This document shows positions 44,459-52,720 of a stretch of 64,000 bases of DNA, one piece after another (position 1 is the stretch's first letter; every line of letters begins with the position of its first letter). Below the pieces are notes generated by a model that worked only from the letters and a program-made list of their open reading frames with translations, was not told the origin of the DNA and did no database searches. Both the position numbers and the translations under genes were made by a program. Where the stretch lies: assembly GCF_004354985.1 (NCBI RefSeq), contig NZ_SMSK01000001.1, forward strand, positions 558,001-622,000, written 5' to 3'. The stretch is from Segetibacter sp. 3557_3. Its GTDB lineage: Bacteria; Bacteroidota; Bacteroidia; Chitinophagales; Chitinophagaceae.

Positions 44459-45557
44459 ATGACACAAGAACAAATCAGAGATATGAGGGACCGCGTAGGT
44501 GTCCTAAGGAGGTTTCTTTGACGTCGAGAACCGACTTGCAAAGATACACGACGATAAACAGCTTTCTCTTTCAGCTGGCTTCTGGGATAACAACGAACGG
44601 GCTACCGGTATTCTAAAAGAGATTAAATTAAATGAATACTGGACAAAACTCTATCAATCGGTGGAATCATCGGTGGAGGACTTTGCTGTTATATTTGAGT
44701 TCTGGAAAGCGGGCGAAGCAACGGAAGAAGAGGTGAAGGAAAATTACGAGTTCGCTGTCCGGGCGATTGAAGAAGCAGAGTTTAAAAGCACGCTCAACAA
44801 ACCCGAAGATGAGCTTACCGCGGTGGTGCAAATTAATAGTGGCGCCGGCGGTACCGAAAGCCAGGATTGGGCCGAGATGCTCTTGCGTATGTATAGAATG
44901 TACGGCCAGAAGCAAGGCTGGAATGTAACCGAGTTGGATCTCCAGGAAGGCGATGGTGCGGGCATAAAAAGCGCAACCCTGCAATTCGACGGGCCCTTTG
45001 CCTATGGTTTTCTAAAAGCCGAAAGTGGGGTACATCGCCTGGTAAGAATTTCTCCCTTTGATAGCAATGCACGCCGGCACACTTCATTTGCGAGTGTTTA
45101 TGTTTACCCGCTGATCGACGACACGATTGAAATCGAGGTGAACCCTGCCGATGTAGAATGGGCCTTTTTCCGAAGTGGTGGTAGTGGTGGCCAAAACGTG
45201 AACAAGGTTGAAACGGCTGTTCGCCTTACCCACAAACCATCGGGCATCATTGTAGAGTGCCAGCAGGCACGAACCCAGGGCGAGAACAGGGAAAAGGCAA
45301 TGAAGATGCTGAAGAGCCGGCTTTACGAAGAAGAGATGCGCAAACGCGAAGAATTGAAAAATGCGGCAAATTCCAATAAAAAGAAAATAGAGTGGGGGAG
45401 CCAGATCCGAAGCTATGTTTTCCATCCTTACAAGATGATCAAGGATCATCGCACCGACTTTGAAGTTGGTAATGTTGGTCCGGTAATGGACGGAGAACTT
45501 GATGGATTTATCAAGGCATACCTGATGATGCAGAAAGAAGAAGCCTCAGCTAATTAA
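44459..45557 (+). CDS. prfB: Peptide chain release factor 2, with programmed +1 frameshift
   Basis: RF2 ends translation at UAA and UGA codons. The gene starts at ATG 44459 and reads 20 codons to an in-frame TGA (44519-44521) within CTTTGAC. AGGAGG lies 3 bases upstream of CTT, the classic autoregulatory frameshift site. After a +1 slip reading resumes at GAC (44520) and runs to 45557, giving 365 residues as join(44459..44518,44520..45557). The SPF anticodon-like tripeptide (VRISPFDSN) and GGQ ([13 protein letters not shown]) are present. A terminator follows. Confidence 0.96.
44507..44522 (+). promoter_or_regulatory. prfB programmed +1 frameshift site
   Basis: AGGAGG, three spacer bases (TTT), then CTTTGAC. 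Slow UGA termination when RF2 is scarce lets the ribosome slip from CTT to TTT, helped by the internal Shine-Dalgarno pairing. Spacing and slippery codon match the site in other bacteria. Confidence 0.93.
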
Positions 45558-45566
45558 TATATTTCC

Positions 45567-45598
45567 AATCCGCAATTTTAAAACATTGCGGATTTTTT
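45567..45598 (+). terminator. Rho-independent terminator of prfB
   Basis: AATCCGCAAT and ATTGCGGATT form a 10-bp stem with an 8-base loop followed by TTTTA, 10 bp after the prfB stop. Confidence 0.88.
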
Positions 45599-45644
45599 AT
45601 GCCCTACAGTCGGCAAATTGCCGGAATATGCGCACTGTACCTTC

Positions 45645-46637
45645 TTATCTAAGTTCACTTAGCTGAAGAATGTATTTCAACAGCTTGAACCGGTTGCGGT
45701 TGAAAGCCATATCGGTCACCATTTCTTTTCGCGATGGCTTCTTCCAGTTTACCGGCACACCATATTTGCGCTCGGTGTTTTGCAGGTGATCAAACGCTAC
45801 CAGCGTAAAAGCGTGCATACAGCTCATCCTTTGAATGCATGCCCGTTTGTGTCGGGCACGATTGTCAGTACCCAAAACATACTGGTGCAGTTTCCTGCAT
45901 TCGTCGATAAAAAAAGCCCTTGAATCTGCTACCGAAGTTGCCCGGTTAATGTAGGTGCTTAAACCGCTTTGAACATCAAAATAAATGTCGAAGGCATCAT
46001 TGGTTAACTGTCCTACTATTGCGGACTGATAGATAAAGTTTCTCTCCGCATCCGTCCAGGTTTCATCGAGCAGGGTTGAAAACATGAGCGACGTATGCCC
46101 GTTTTTCTCTCGGCAAACCTGTATGATCTCTTCAACCCTAATGCTCGGGTCCAGTTGGCGGACCGACAAAGATTGCCATTCCAGGGCCACTTTCAACTGC
46201 TCCAGGTAAGCTGCTGAAAGGGGCCAGATCTTCTTCAACTCGCCATTCATCAGCAGCAGCAGCCTGGCTTTTGTTGATAAACCATCCTCATCAAGTCCGG
46301 CAGCAAGCAATTTAAATACCTGGTCACGGGTCCATTTATCTTCGTCAATGAGGTCGTCACAAATCGTTGCCATCGCGGCAACGAGGGTGAGCCGTTTCCT
46401 TTCGGCTGTCTTTAGCCCACGTCCTTTTACCGCGAGATACATTTCGGCACAAGCCAGGATGGTATACATCGGGTAATAAAAAAGTACCTTTTTTCTTTCC
46501 GAAGCCGAAAGTGTATAGTTGAGTGCCGATGTGTGTTGGTTAATCAGGGGGTTTAAAAACGTCCTGGTAAAACGGGATTGCTTCCATGCACTCGTTAAAA
46601 GCTCAATGCTCCGGTAAGAAAGTTGCAAATAATTCAT
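45645..46637 (-). CDS. Class I isoprenoid-biosynthesis-like enzyme (terpene synthase/prenyltransferase fold)
   Basis: 330-residue, all-helical protein that carries both metal-binding motifs of class I terpene enzymes at the right spacing: an Asp-rich DDLID (94-98) and a second NDAFDIYFD (213-221; N213, D217, D221). KNGHTSLMF (178-186) may act in diphosphate binding. The family would ionise a prenyl diphosphate, but product and partners are unknown. I chose the ATG at 46637. The frame is open to 46868, but a perfect -7 box lies inside that extension at 46680-46687. No isoprenoid gene is adjacent. Confidence 0.76.
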   Translation of the reverse strand: MNYLQLSYRSIELLTSAWKQSRFTRTFLNPLINQHTSALNYTLSASERKKVLFYYPMYTILACAEMYLAVKGRGLKTAERKRLTLVAAMATICDDLIDEDKWTRDQVFKLLAAGLDEDGLSTKARLLLLMNGELKKIWPLSAAYLEQLKVALEWQSLSVRQLDPSIRVEEIIQVCREKNGHTSLMFSTLLDETWTDAERNFIYQSAIVGQLTNDAFDIYFDVQSGLSTYINRATSVADSRAFFIDECRKLHQYVLGTDNRARHKRACIQRMSCMHAFTLVAFDHLQNTERKYGVPVNWKKPSRKEMVTDMAFNRNRFKLLKYILQLSELR

Positions 46638-46679
46638 GCGCTTGTGTTTCCTGGACCAACCCCTGTTGAATGGATCGTT

Positions 46680-46687
46680 CAAATATA
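46680..46687 (-). promoter_or_regulatory. Promoter -7 box of the isoprenoid-enzyme-like gene
   Basis: TATATTTG on the minus strand, perfect TAnnTTTG, 42 bp before the ATG at 46637. It rules out the longer upstream start. Confidence 0.62.
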
Positions 46688-47118
46688 AGGGACTGCACAT
46701 TAGGGTAAAAATGTGATCCTGCACCATTAAACCGCACAGGTATTCTGGTTTTAGTAACAGTACTCCAGTAAGAGCGGGACGGTTTTCTCCTGAGAATTTT
46801 CTAACAGCATTGTTGTGCAAAACTTTGCGATTTTTTTTGGTAACCAGCGACAGCACAACAAGGATCATTAGTGGCGACGCTCCGTTTTAACGGTATACCA
46901 TTGGGGAGCATTAGCCTTCCCGGCTATGGTGCCACCAGTACTAAACAGCCATGTACATTGCATTGGTCAACATGCCCTAGTGCTTCTTTACAGTACCATC
47001 CTTAGTACGGGGAGCTATGCTATAGCTAATCCGGTTCATTATTCCCTGCCGGCAAGGTGCCACGGTTAAAGGCTCGTAAATAAACAGGGCTGGCAGAATG
47101 CTTGTTGTAGCAAATGGT

Positions 47119-47126
47119 TAATTTTG
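47119..47126 (+). promoter_or_regulatory. Promoter -7 box of pruA
   Basis: TAATTTTG, perfect TAnnTTTG, ends 26 bp before the pruA ATG at 47153. It falls inside the longer open frame and supports the shorter start. Confidence 0.58.
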
Positions 47127-47152
47127 CCTCTCCAAAAATCAAACTACCCGAT

Positions 47153-48778
47153 ATGAACCAAGGATATTTCAGTTACCCCATGCCGGTAAACGAACCGGTG
47201 CTCCAATACGCACCCGGCAGCCCCGAACGGGCCGCCCTTAAAAAAGTGCTTGCCGAACTAAAAAGCGCTGAAACTGAAATACCGATGTATATCGGCGGAA
47301 AGCAGGTTGAGACAGGTGATCGGGTTGCGATACACCCACCCCACGAGAAGGACCACACGCTCGGATATTTTCACGCGGGAACTGAGCATCATGTGCATGA
47401 AGCTATTGATGCTGCAATGCAGGCGCACGCCACCTGGAGCAACACCAGCTGGGAACAAAGGGCTGCCGTTTTCTTAAAAGCAGCCGACCTGTTAGCAACG
47501 AAATACCGTTATTATATCAACGCGGCAACGATGCTGGGGCAGAGCAAAAATGCATACCAGGCCGAGATCGACAGTGCGTGCGAATTGATCGACTTTTTAA
47601 AGTTCAATGTGCACTTCTTAAGCGAAATCTACAAACAGCAGCCCATATCCAGTACCGGGATGCATAATCGTACAGAATGGCGTGCCTTGGAAGGATTTGT
47701 ACTCGCAGTTACTCCATTCAACTTTACGGCGATTGCAGGCAACTTACCATGTAGCGCAGCAATGTGCGGAAATGTGGTGGTTTGGAAACCTGCAAACACC
47801 CAGGTATACTCTGCACAAATGATTATGCGTGTGCTGGTTGAAGCGGGTCTGCCTGCCGGAGTCATCAACCTGGTTTATGTGGATGGACCAACCCTCGGTA
47901 AGGTTTGCTTATCGCACCGCGACTTTGGTGGGGTTCACTTTACCGGGTCAACAGGTGTATTTAATACTATGTGGAAAACGATAGGTGAGAATATCGGGCT
48001 TTATAAATCTTATCCCCGGATTGTGGGCGAAACAGGAGGTAAAGACTTTGTAATTGCGCACAAAACGGCTGATGTAGATACCGTGGTTACTGCCCTGGCC
48101 AGGGGTGCATTTGAGTTCCAGGGGCAAAAATGTTCGGCGGCATCACGGGCTTATCTTCCATCCAATATCGCTGAAGAGGTTAAAACCAAACTGGTGGCAA
48201 CCATTAAAAAGATGAAGATGGGTTCGGTAGAAGACTTCTCAAATTTCATCAACGCAATTATCGACGAAAGAAGTTTTGATAAGATCAAGGGGTATATCGA
48301 TAATATTGAGAACGACCCGAATGCGACAATACTGGCAGGCGGCAATTGCGATAAAACAAATGGCTACTTTATTGAGCCAACCGTAATCGAAACAAAAGAT
48401 CCCAAGTCGGTCACCATGTGCGACGAGATCTTCGGGCCGGTACTTACCGTGTACACCTATGATGCGGAGCAGTTTGAAGAAACGCTTGAATTACTCGACA
48501 GCACCTCTCCGTATGCACTAACCGGCGCAATTATCGCGAGGGACAGGAGGGCCATTGAAGTGGCAACTGATAAGCTGCGGAATTCAGCGGGTAATTTCTA
48601 TATCAACGATAAGCCTACGGGTGCCGTTGTTGGCCAGCAGCCATTTGGCGGGGCAAGAGCAAGCGGAACAAACGATAAAGCGGGTAGCATGATCAACCTC
48701 TACCGGTGGTTAAGTGCCAGAACTGTAAAAGAAACATTTTCACCAGCGGTGAACTTTGAATATCCGTTTATGAGCTAA
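47153..48778 (+). CDS. pruA: L-glutamate gamma-semialdehyde dehydrogenase (delta-1-pyrroline-5-carboxylate dehydrogenase)
   Basis: PruA oxidises glutamate semialdehyde/P5C to glutamate with NAD in proline breakdown. From the ATG at 47153 the protein has 541 residues and starts MNQGYFSYPMPVNEPVLQYA, the usual start; an earlier ATG at 47114 lies next to the promoter box. Seen are the nucleotide-binding stretch NVVVWKPANTQ, GGVHFTGSTGVFNTMW, VGETGGKDFVIAH (general base Glu) and QGQKCSAASRAYLP with catalytic C327. Only the dehydrogenase is present, not a fused PutA, and no prodh gene lies in the window. Confidence 0.95.
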   Translation: MNQGYFSYPMPVNEPVLQYAPGSPERAALKKVLAELKSAETEIPMYIGGKQVETGDRVAIHPPHEKDHTLGYFHAGTEHHVHEAIDAAMQAHATWSNTSWEQRAAVFLKAADLLATKYRYYINAATMLGQSKNAYQAEIDSACELIDFLKFNVHFLSEIYKQQPISSTGMHNRTEWRALEGFVLAVTPFNFTAIAGNLPCSAAMCGNVVVWKPANTQVYSAQMIMRVLVEAGLPAGVINLVYVDGPTLGKVCLSHRDFGGVHFTGSTGVFNTMWKTIGENIGLYKSYPRIVGETGGKDFVIAHKTADVDTVVTALARGAFEFQGQKCSAASRAYLPSNIAEEVKTKLVATIKKMKMGSVEDFSNFINAIIDERSFDKIKGYIDNIENDPNATILAGGNCDKTNGYFIEPTVIETKDPKSVTMCDEIFGPVLTVYTYDAEQFEETLELLDSTSPYALTGAIIARDRRAIEVATDKLRNSAGNFYINDKPTGAVVGQQPFGGARASGTNDKAGSMINLYRWLSARTVKETFSPAVNFEYPFMS

Positions 48779-48847
48779 ATGATCAGGTGTTCAATATCGT
48801 TTAGGTAAGGCCGGCTCTTTGGGCGATTTGCCGAATAATGGTAGAAG

Positions 48848-48926
48848 GTACAAGCCCGCCCGGATAAACCGGTTCGGACGGGAGTGCGACGGCGCCCGGA
48901 TGGACGAGTTCGGACTGGCAACGATG
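48848..48926 (+). repeat. Dispersed intergenic repeat, copy E
   Basis: Starts GTACAAG, then two CCCGGAT...TTCGGAC units separated by GGGAGTGCGAC, and ends GGCAACGATG (48917-48926). The two ends match copies B and F; the inner part is rearranged. Confidence 0.65.
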
Positions 48927-49003
48927 TTCAATATTCGTCCTTAGTTTGGTCCAAAAAAATTAGATCAAAGGAGATAGATGCGTTTTTCGAGATGATTTCA
49001 AGA

Positions 49004-49036
49004 GCGGGTACGGACTTTAGTTGTACCCGCTTTTTT
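49004..49036 (+). terminator. Terminator-like hairpin between pruA and nnr
   Basis: GCGGGTAC and GTACCCGC form a perfect 8-bp stem with an 11-base loop, then TTTTTT. It lies 225 bp after pruA, so it either serves a long pruA 3' end or an unseen short transcript. Confidence 0.65.
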
Positions 49037-49169
49037 GTGCCCGGCTGTACTACTCCGGGCAGAAGTTTGGAGCAATTTTGTGCGCAAGAAACCCGGAAAC
49101 AGCCGAAACACTGCGCAGCCCAGAGTCTGCAATGTTTCGGGACAAAGTTTCGTTGGTCACCAAACAGGA

Positions 49170-50669
49170 TCAAGCCTGTTTTCTCGCAAAATCCTTGAAT
49201 ACTTCGGGAAGAGACCTGGTAATATCACCGGCAATCATCGCTTCCTGGCTGTAATTCGCCGCTGCAAAATCGCCTGCCATCCCGTGGATGTATACCCCAA
49301 AGAGTAAAGCCTGTTTTGGTTCGTAACCCTGCGCGAGTAATCCTGTAAGTATACCCGTGAGCACGTCCCCGCTACCGGCTGTCGCCATACCCGGGTTTCC
49401 TGTACTGTTAAAGTAGCCCGAACCATCAGGACAGGCCATGAACGAGTAATGACCCTTAACCAGGATGTAGATGTTATACCGCTGAGCTTGAGCGAGGGAT
49501 ACACTAATCCGTTCAAATCCATCCGCTGCTTTACCAAACAATCGCTCGAACTCTTTTGGATGAGGGGTGAGTATGCTTCCGGCAGGCAGTTGATCAAGAA
49601 GGCCCCGGTTTGCCCCGATGAGGTTTAATCCATCTGCATCCACAACCACCGGGTAATTAACGTTCGCCAGTACGCTTTCCATGATCGATAGTGCAGAGGC
49701 TGATGTGCCAAGACCCGGACCTATCCCTACCGCCGCATAGCTTTGCCAATGGATTTCATCCAACGCTTCTGCCGACACCGCCATCGCCTCAGGCAGGGCC
49801 ACTTGTAAAATCGGGATAGCTTCAGCAGGCAAAGCAGTCGACAACAGCCCAACCCCCACGCGCAGGCACGCATGTGAAGCCAGGATAGCCGCACCTACCT
49901 TTCCCTCACTTCCGGCAACCATAAGCGCATGGCCGTATGTGCCTTTATGCGCGAACTTGTTCCTTGGCCGGTAAATCGCGTCAATGAGTTGTCGCCCGGT
50001 TTGCTGGAAATTGGTTTGCGTTCCGGCATAATAACCGGGGTGTAAACCAATGTCGAGGACCTGAAGATTACCTGTAAACACATCATTTTCGGGCAGAAAG
50101 AAACTGAGTTTCGGAGTTTGAAAAGTGAGGGTTGTGCGCGCCCGCACGATCGGGTTGTCTTTTGAACTTGCATCAGCAAACATGCCCGATGGCAGATCGA
50201 TACTAATGACATTTGCACCTGACCTGTTGATGTGCTCCACCAGTTTAGCGGTAAGTCCCTCAAGTGGTTTGTTTAGTCCTGAACCAAATAAGGCATCGAT
50301 AACAATATCATCAATGGCAACTTCCGGAAAATCAACCCCGGGTTGGATAAAGTAGATTTTGCGGGTATAATCGTGAAGGCGTTTAAGGTTAGCCTGGAAG
50401 TCTGGTGATCCTTTTGCACCGAATTCCAGGATATAAACGGCAATTTCAATGGCATTAAATGCCAGGTGCCGGGCGATTGCCAAACCATCACCACCATTGT
50501 TTCCTTTACCACAAAATATTTTGAACCGCTTGTTGTCGAACGGCTGATTGCGGATCCACTTGGTACACATGCCTGCCGCCCGTTCCATTAGATCAATAGA
50601 AGACACAGGCTCGTTTTCGATGGTATATCTATCCCAATCACGTATTTGGCCTGCAGAATATAATTTCAT
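49170..50669 (-). CDS. nnr: Bifunctional NAD(P)H-hydrate epimerase/dehydratase
   Basis: Nnr repairs hydrated NADH and NADPH. The 499-residue protein from the ATG at 50669 (MKLYSAGQIRDWD) joins a YjeF_N epimerase (to about residue 210; FCGKGNNGGDGLAIARHLA, VIDALFGSGLNKPL) with a carbohydrate-kinase-like ADP-dependent dehydratase (GHALMVAGSEGKVGAAILA, ILTPHPKEFERLFG, NPGMATAGSGDVLTGILTG). The open frame reaches 50729, but those 20 residues have no family counterpart. It converges on pruA. Confidence 0.93.
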   Translation of the reverse strand: MKLYSAGQIRDWDRYTIENEPVSSIDLMERAAGMCTKWIRNQPFDNKRFKIFCGKGNNGGDGLAIARHLAFNAIEIAVYILEFGAKGSPDFQANLKRLHDYTRKIYFIQPGVDFPEVAIDDIVIDALFGSGLNKPLEGLTAKLVEHINRSGANVISIDLPSGMFADASSKDNPIVRARTTLTFQTPKLSFFLPENDVFTGNLQVLDIGLHPGYYAGTQTNFQQTGRQLIDAIYRPRNKFAHKGTYGHALMVAGSEGKVGAAILASHACLRVGVGLLSTALPAEAIPILQVALPEAMAVSAEALDEIHWQSYAAVGIGPGLGTSASALSIMESVLANVNYPVVVDADGLNLIGANRGLLDQLPAGSILTPHPKEFERLFGKAADGFERISVSLAQAQRYNIYILVKGHYSFMACPDGSGYFNSTGNPGMATAGSGDVLTGILTGLLAQGYEPKQALLFGVYIHGMAGDFAAANYSQEAMIAGDITRSLPEVFKDFARKQA

Positions 50670-50909
50670 GTTAAAGATTTTGAATACCTTTAAAAGACAG
50701 GTTCCAACCGACCATCTCCGGTTTACCAACTCTACAGTAAAACCACTCCACTTTTAACTTCCTGAGGCTCAGCGTTTATCAAAGCGGTGTCGTTAAAATT
50801 TTTTTAAAATTTCAAAACCAAGATTGCATGCATCACGTAACTGGACAGTTCACCTTTTTATTTCACCACATCAAATTGTTTCAATGGCATCAATTTTAAA
50901 ACAAACATT

Positions 50910-52700
50910 ATGAGAAAAACAATTACCTGCCTCTCACGACGGTTGAGCCTCCTGCTCCTGTCTTCGCTGATTATTGGGTATCATGCCAACGCTTCCTCGC
51001 ACCGGGAAGCTCCCCTGATATCACATGATCCGCTGGCTGATAACACCGACGTTTATGCTTTCCGGAGTCCCGACGACACATCTACGGTTACGATTATTGC
51101 CAACTTCATTCCCCTTCAGCTACCCGAAGGTGGGCCAAACTACTACAATTTCGGCCCAAATGTTCGCTATGAAATCCACATTAAAAACAAAGCCACAACC
51201 TCGGGCGACGATATCACCTATCGTTTTACTTTCTCGCAGGTTAACGAAGATCCAACTACTTTCTTTAATATTCGTTTGGGAAAACAAAACCTGAAAACCA
51301 CCTATACCGTGCAAAAAAGCATGGATGGGGGTATGTCCTTTACCACCATCCTTACCAACGGCATCGTTCCGCCGCCCAATATCGGCCCCCGTTCTATCGA
51401 CTCAGCTGGTATTGGTTTAGGAACAAGCTATAATAACCTCATGCAGGCTGCAATCGCTACTGCGACATCAAGCGAAAAGATTTTCTGCGGACAAGTAGAT
51501 GATCCGTTTTTTGTTGACATTGGCGGTGCTTCTGACCTGGGTAACTTCCGGCCGACCTACAATGCCAACAACAACAATACTGTTGCGCCACCTAAAGATG
51601 GTCTTTCAAGGGTAAATGTGCACAGTATTGCTCTGAAGATTCCGATCAATATGCTGCAAAAGGATGGCAAAATGACCAGCCAGGCGACAAGCATTCTTGA
51701 TGGTGACTTCGTTATTGGTGTTTGGGCAAGTGCAAGTCGTCCGCAGATCAGAACCCGTGATGCAAATACCGGCATGACAAACTACTCTGGCGACTACGTA
51801 CAGGTTTCCCGCCTTGGAATGCCACTGACTAACGAGGTTGTTATCCCAATCGGGATGAAAGACAAATGGAATACCGTTAAGACTAACAGTCCTGCAGAAG
51901 CACAATTCAGTATGTTCTTCAAAAATCCTGAGCTCGCCCTTTATATGGACGATAGTCAACTGGGATCAGCAGTACCTGCACTTAATGCGCTTCGTATTCA
52001 GTCGCACTCACTCGGAAGTACTCCAGGCACCGGCTTCGATTTCCGGAACGGTAAACCAGGTTTATTTCCTTTGAAAGGCACCCCTGCATTAAACGGGACT
52101 GCACTTTCTGAAGCCGCCTTTGGTGCTTACCTGTTACCAGATGCTATGAGCCCACGCGCAGTAGACCTGTTACCGATTTTTATGACCGGGGTTCCAAATC
52201 TACCTCCATACCAACTGGCTACAGGAAAACCAGCGAATAATCCACTCGCTGCGGGTAAACCTTTTATCAACAACTTCCTTCCAACCTTTGGCGACATGCT
52301 TCGTTTAAACATGGCTGTTCCGGTAACTCCACGTAACGATCCTAAGTTCAGTTCACTTGGCCTGGTTCAGGCTGCCGTGCTCGGACTTACAGACGCAACG
52401 TATGGTTCAACCGCAATCCAGTTTATTCCAAACATGGATGGCTTCCCCAACGGAAGAAGACTTGAAGACGATGTAACTACAATTGAGCTACAGGCAGTAG
52501 GTGGTGTTGTACTCGCTGCAATCGGTCTTTACTACGACGATTACAATCCAAATGGCGGTAGCGGGGTAACACAAAACCTGTTGAACGTACTAAGCTTTAA
52601 CGCCGGCCCGCAACAGAATGATACTACGTTCAGGGTATCCTTCCCTTACGAGCAAACACCATGGAGAGGATTTGACTACACCATGCAACCAAAGTTCTAA
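50910..52700 (+). CDS. DUF4331 secreted protein 1
   Basis: 596-residue exported protein. The signal peptide (MRKTITCLSRRLSLLLLSS and on to A28) is followed by SSHREAPLISHDPLADNTDVYAF, the DUF4331 hallmark. If cleaved after ANA (A28) the mature chain begins Ser-Ser-His. The DUF4331 domain fills the rest. It is 20 bp upstream of its longer paralogue; the two share long identical blocks such as PANNPLAAGKPFINNFLPTF. Unlike the second protein it lacks a type IX sorting domain, so it likely stays in the periplasm. Function of DUF4331 is unknown. Confidence 0.88.
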   Translation: MRKTITCLSRRLSLLLLSSLIIGYHANASSHREAPLISHDPLADNTDVYAFRSPDDTSTVTIIANFIPLQLPEGGPNYYNFGPNVRYEIHIKNKATTSGDDITYRFTFSQVNEDPTTFFNIRLGKQNLKTTYTVQKSMDGGMSFTTILTNGIVPPPNIGPRSIDSAGIGLGTSYNNLMQAAIATATSSEKIFCGQVDDPFFVDIGGASDLGNFRPTYNANNNNTVAPPKDGLSRVNVHSIALKIPINMLQKDGKMTSQATSILDGDFVIGVWASASRPQIRTRDANTGMTNYSGDYVQVSRLGMPLTNEVVIPIGMKDKWNTVKTNSPAEAQFSMFFKNPELALYMDDSQLGSAVPALNALRIQSHSLGSTPGTGFDFRNGKPGLFPLKGTPALNGTALSEAAFGAYLLPDAMSPRAVDLLPIFMTGVPNLPPYQLATGKPANNPLAAGKPFINNFLPTFGDMLRLNMAVPVTPRNDPKFSSLGLVQAAVLGLTDATYGSTAIQFIPNMDGFPNGRRLEDDVTTIELQAVGGVVLAAIGLYYDDYNPNGGSGVTQNLLNVLSFNAGPQQNDTTFRVSFPYEQTPWRGFDYTMQPKF

Positions 52701-52720
52701 CAAATAAATAAAAGGTTTAT

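Larger units (their letters stand above)
46638..47152. other. Divergent intergenic region
   Basis: 515 bp between the isoprenoid-enzyme-like gene (minus) and pruA (plus). It holds both -7 boxes, at 46680-46687 and 47119-47126. The minus-strand frame runs open through the left half as an N-terminal extension of the isoprenoid-like gene that I did not accept. No RNA gene is seen in the rest. Confidence 0.5.
48779..49169. other. 391-bp intergenic region with repeat and terminator
   Basis: Between the convergent pruA and nnr genes. It has the dispersed repeat (48848-48926), a terminator-like hairpin (49004-49036) and a second small GC-rich inverted repeat (TGCCCGG/CCGGGCA). The minus-strand 81-codon frame across it shows no family features. 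Confidence 0.5.

Noticed and set aside
46638-46868. 77-residue N-terminal extension of the isoprenoid-like gene
   Set aside because: A perfect -7 box at 46680-46687 lies within it and the class I fold starts after the ATG at 46637.
48928-49173. 81-codon minus-strand frame between pruA and nnr
   Set aside because: It runs through a terminator hairpin and overlaps the end of nnr; no support.
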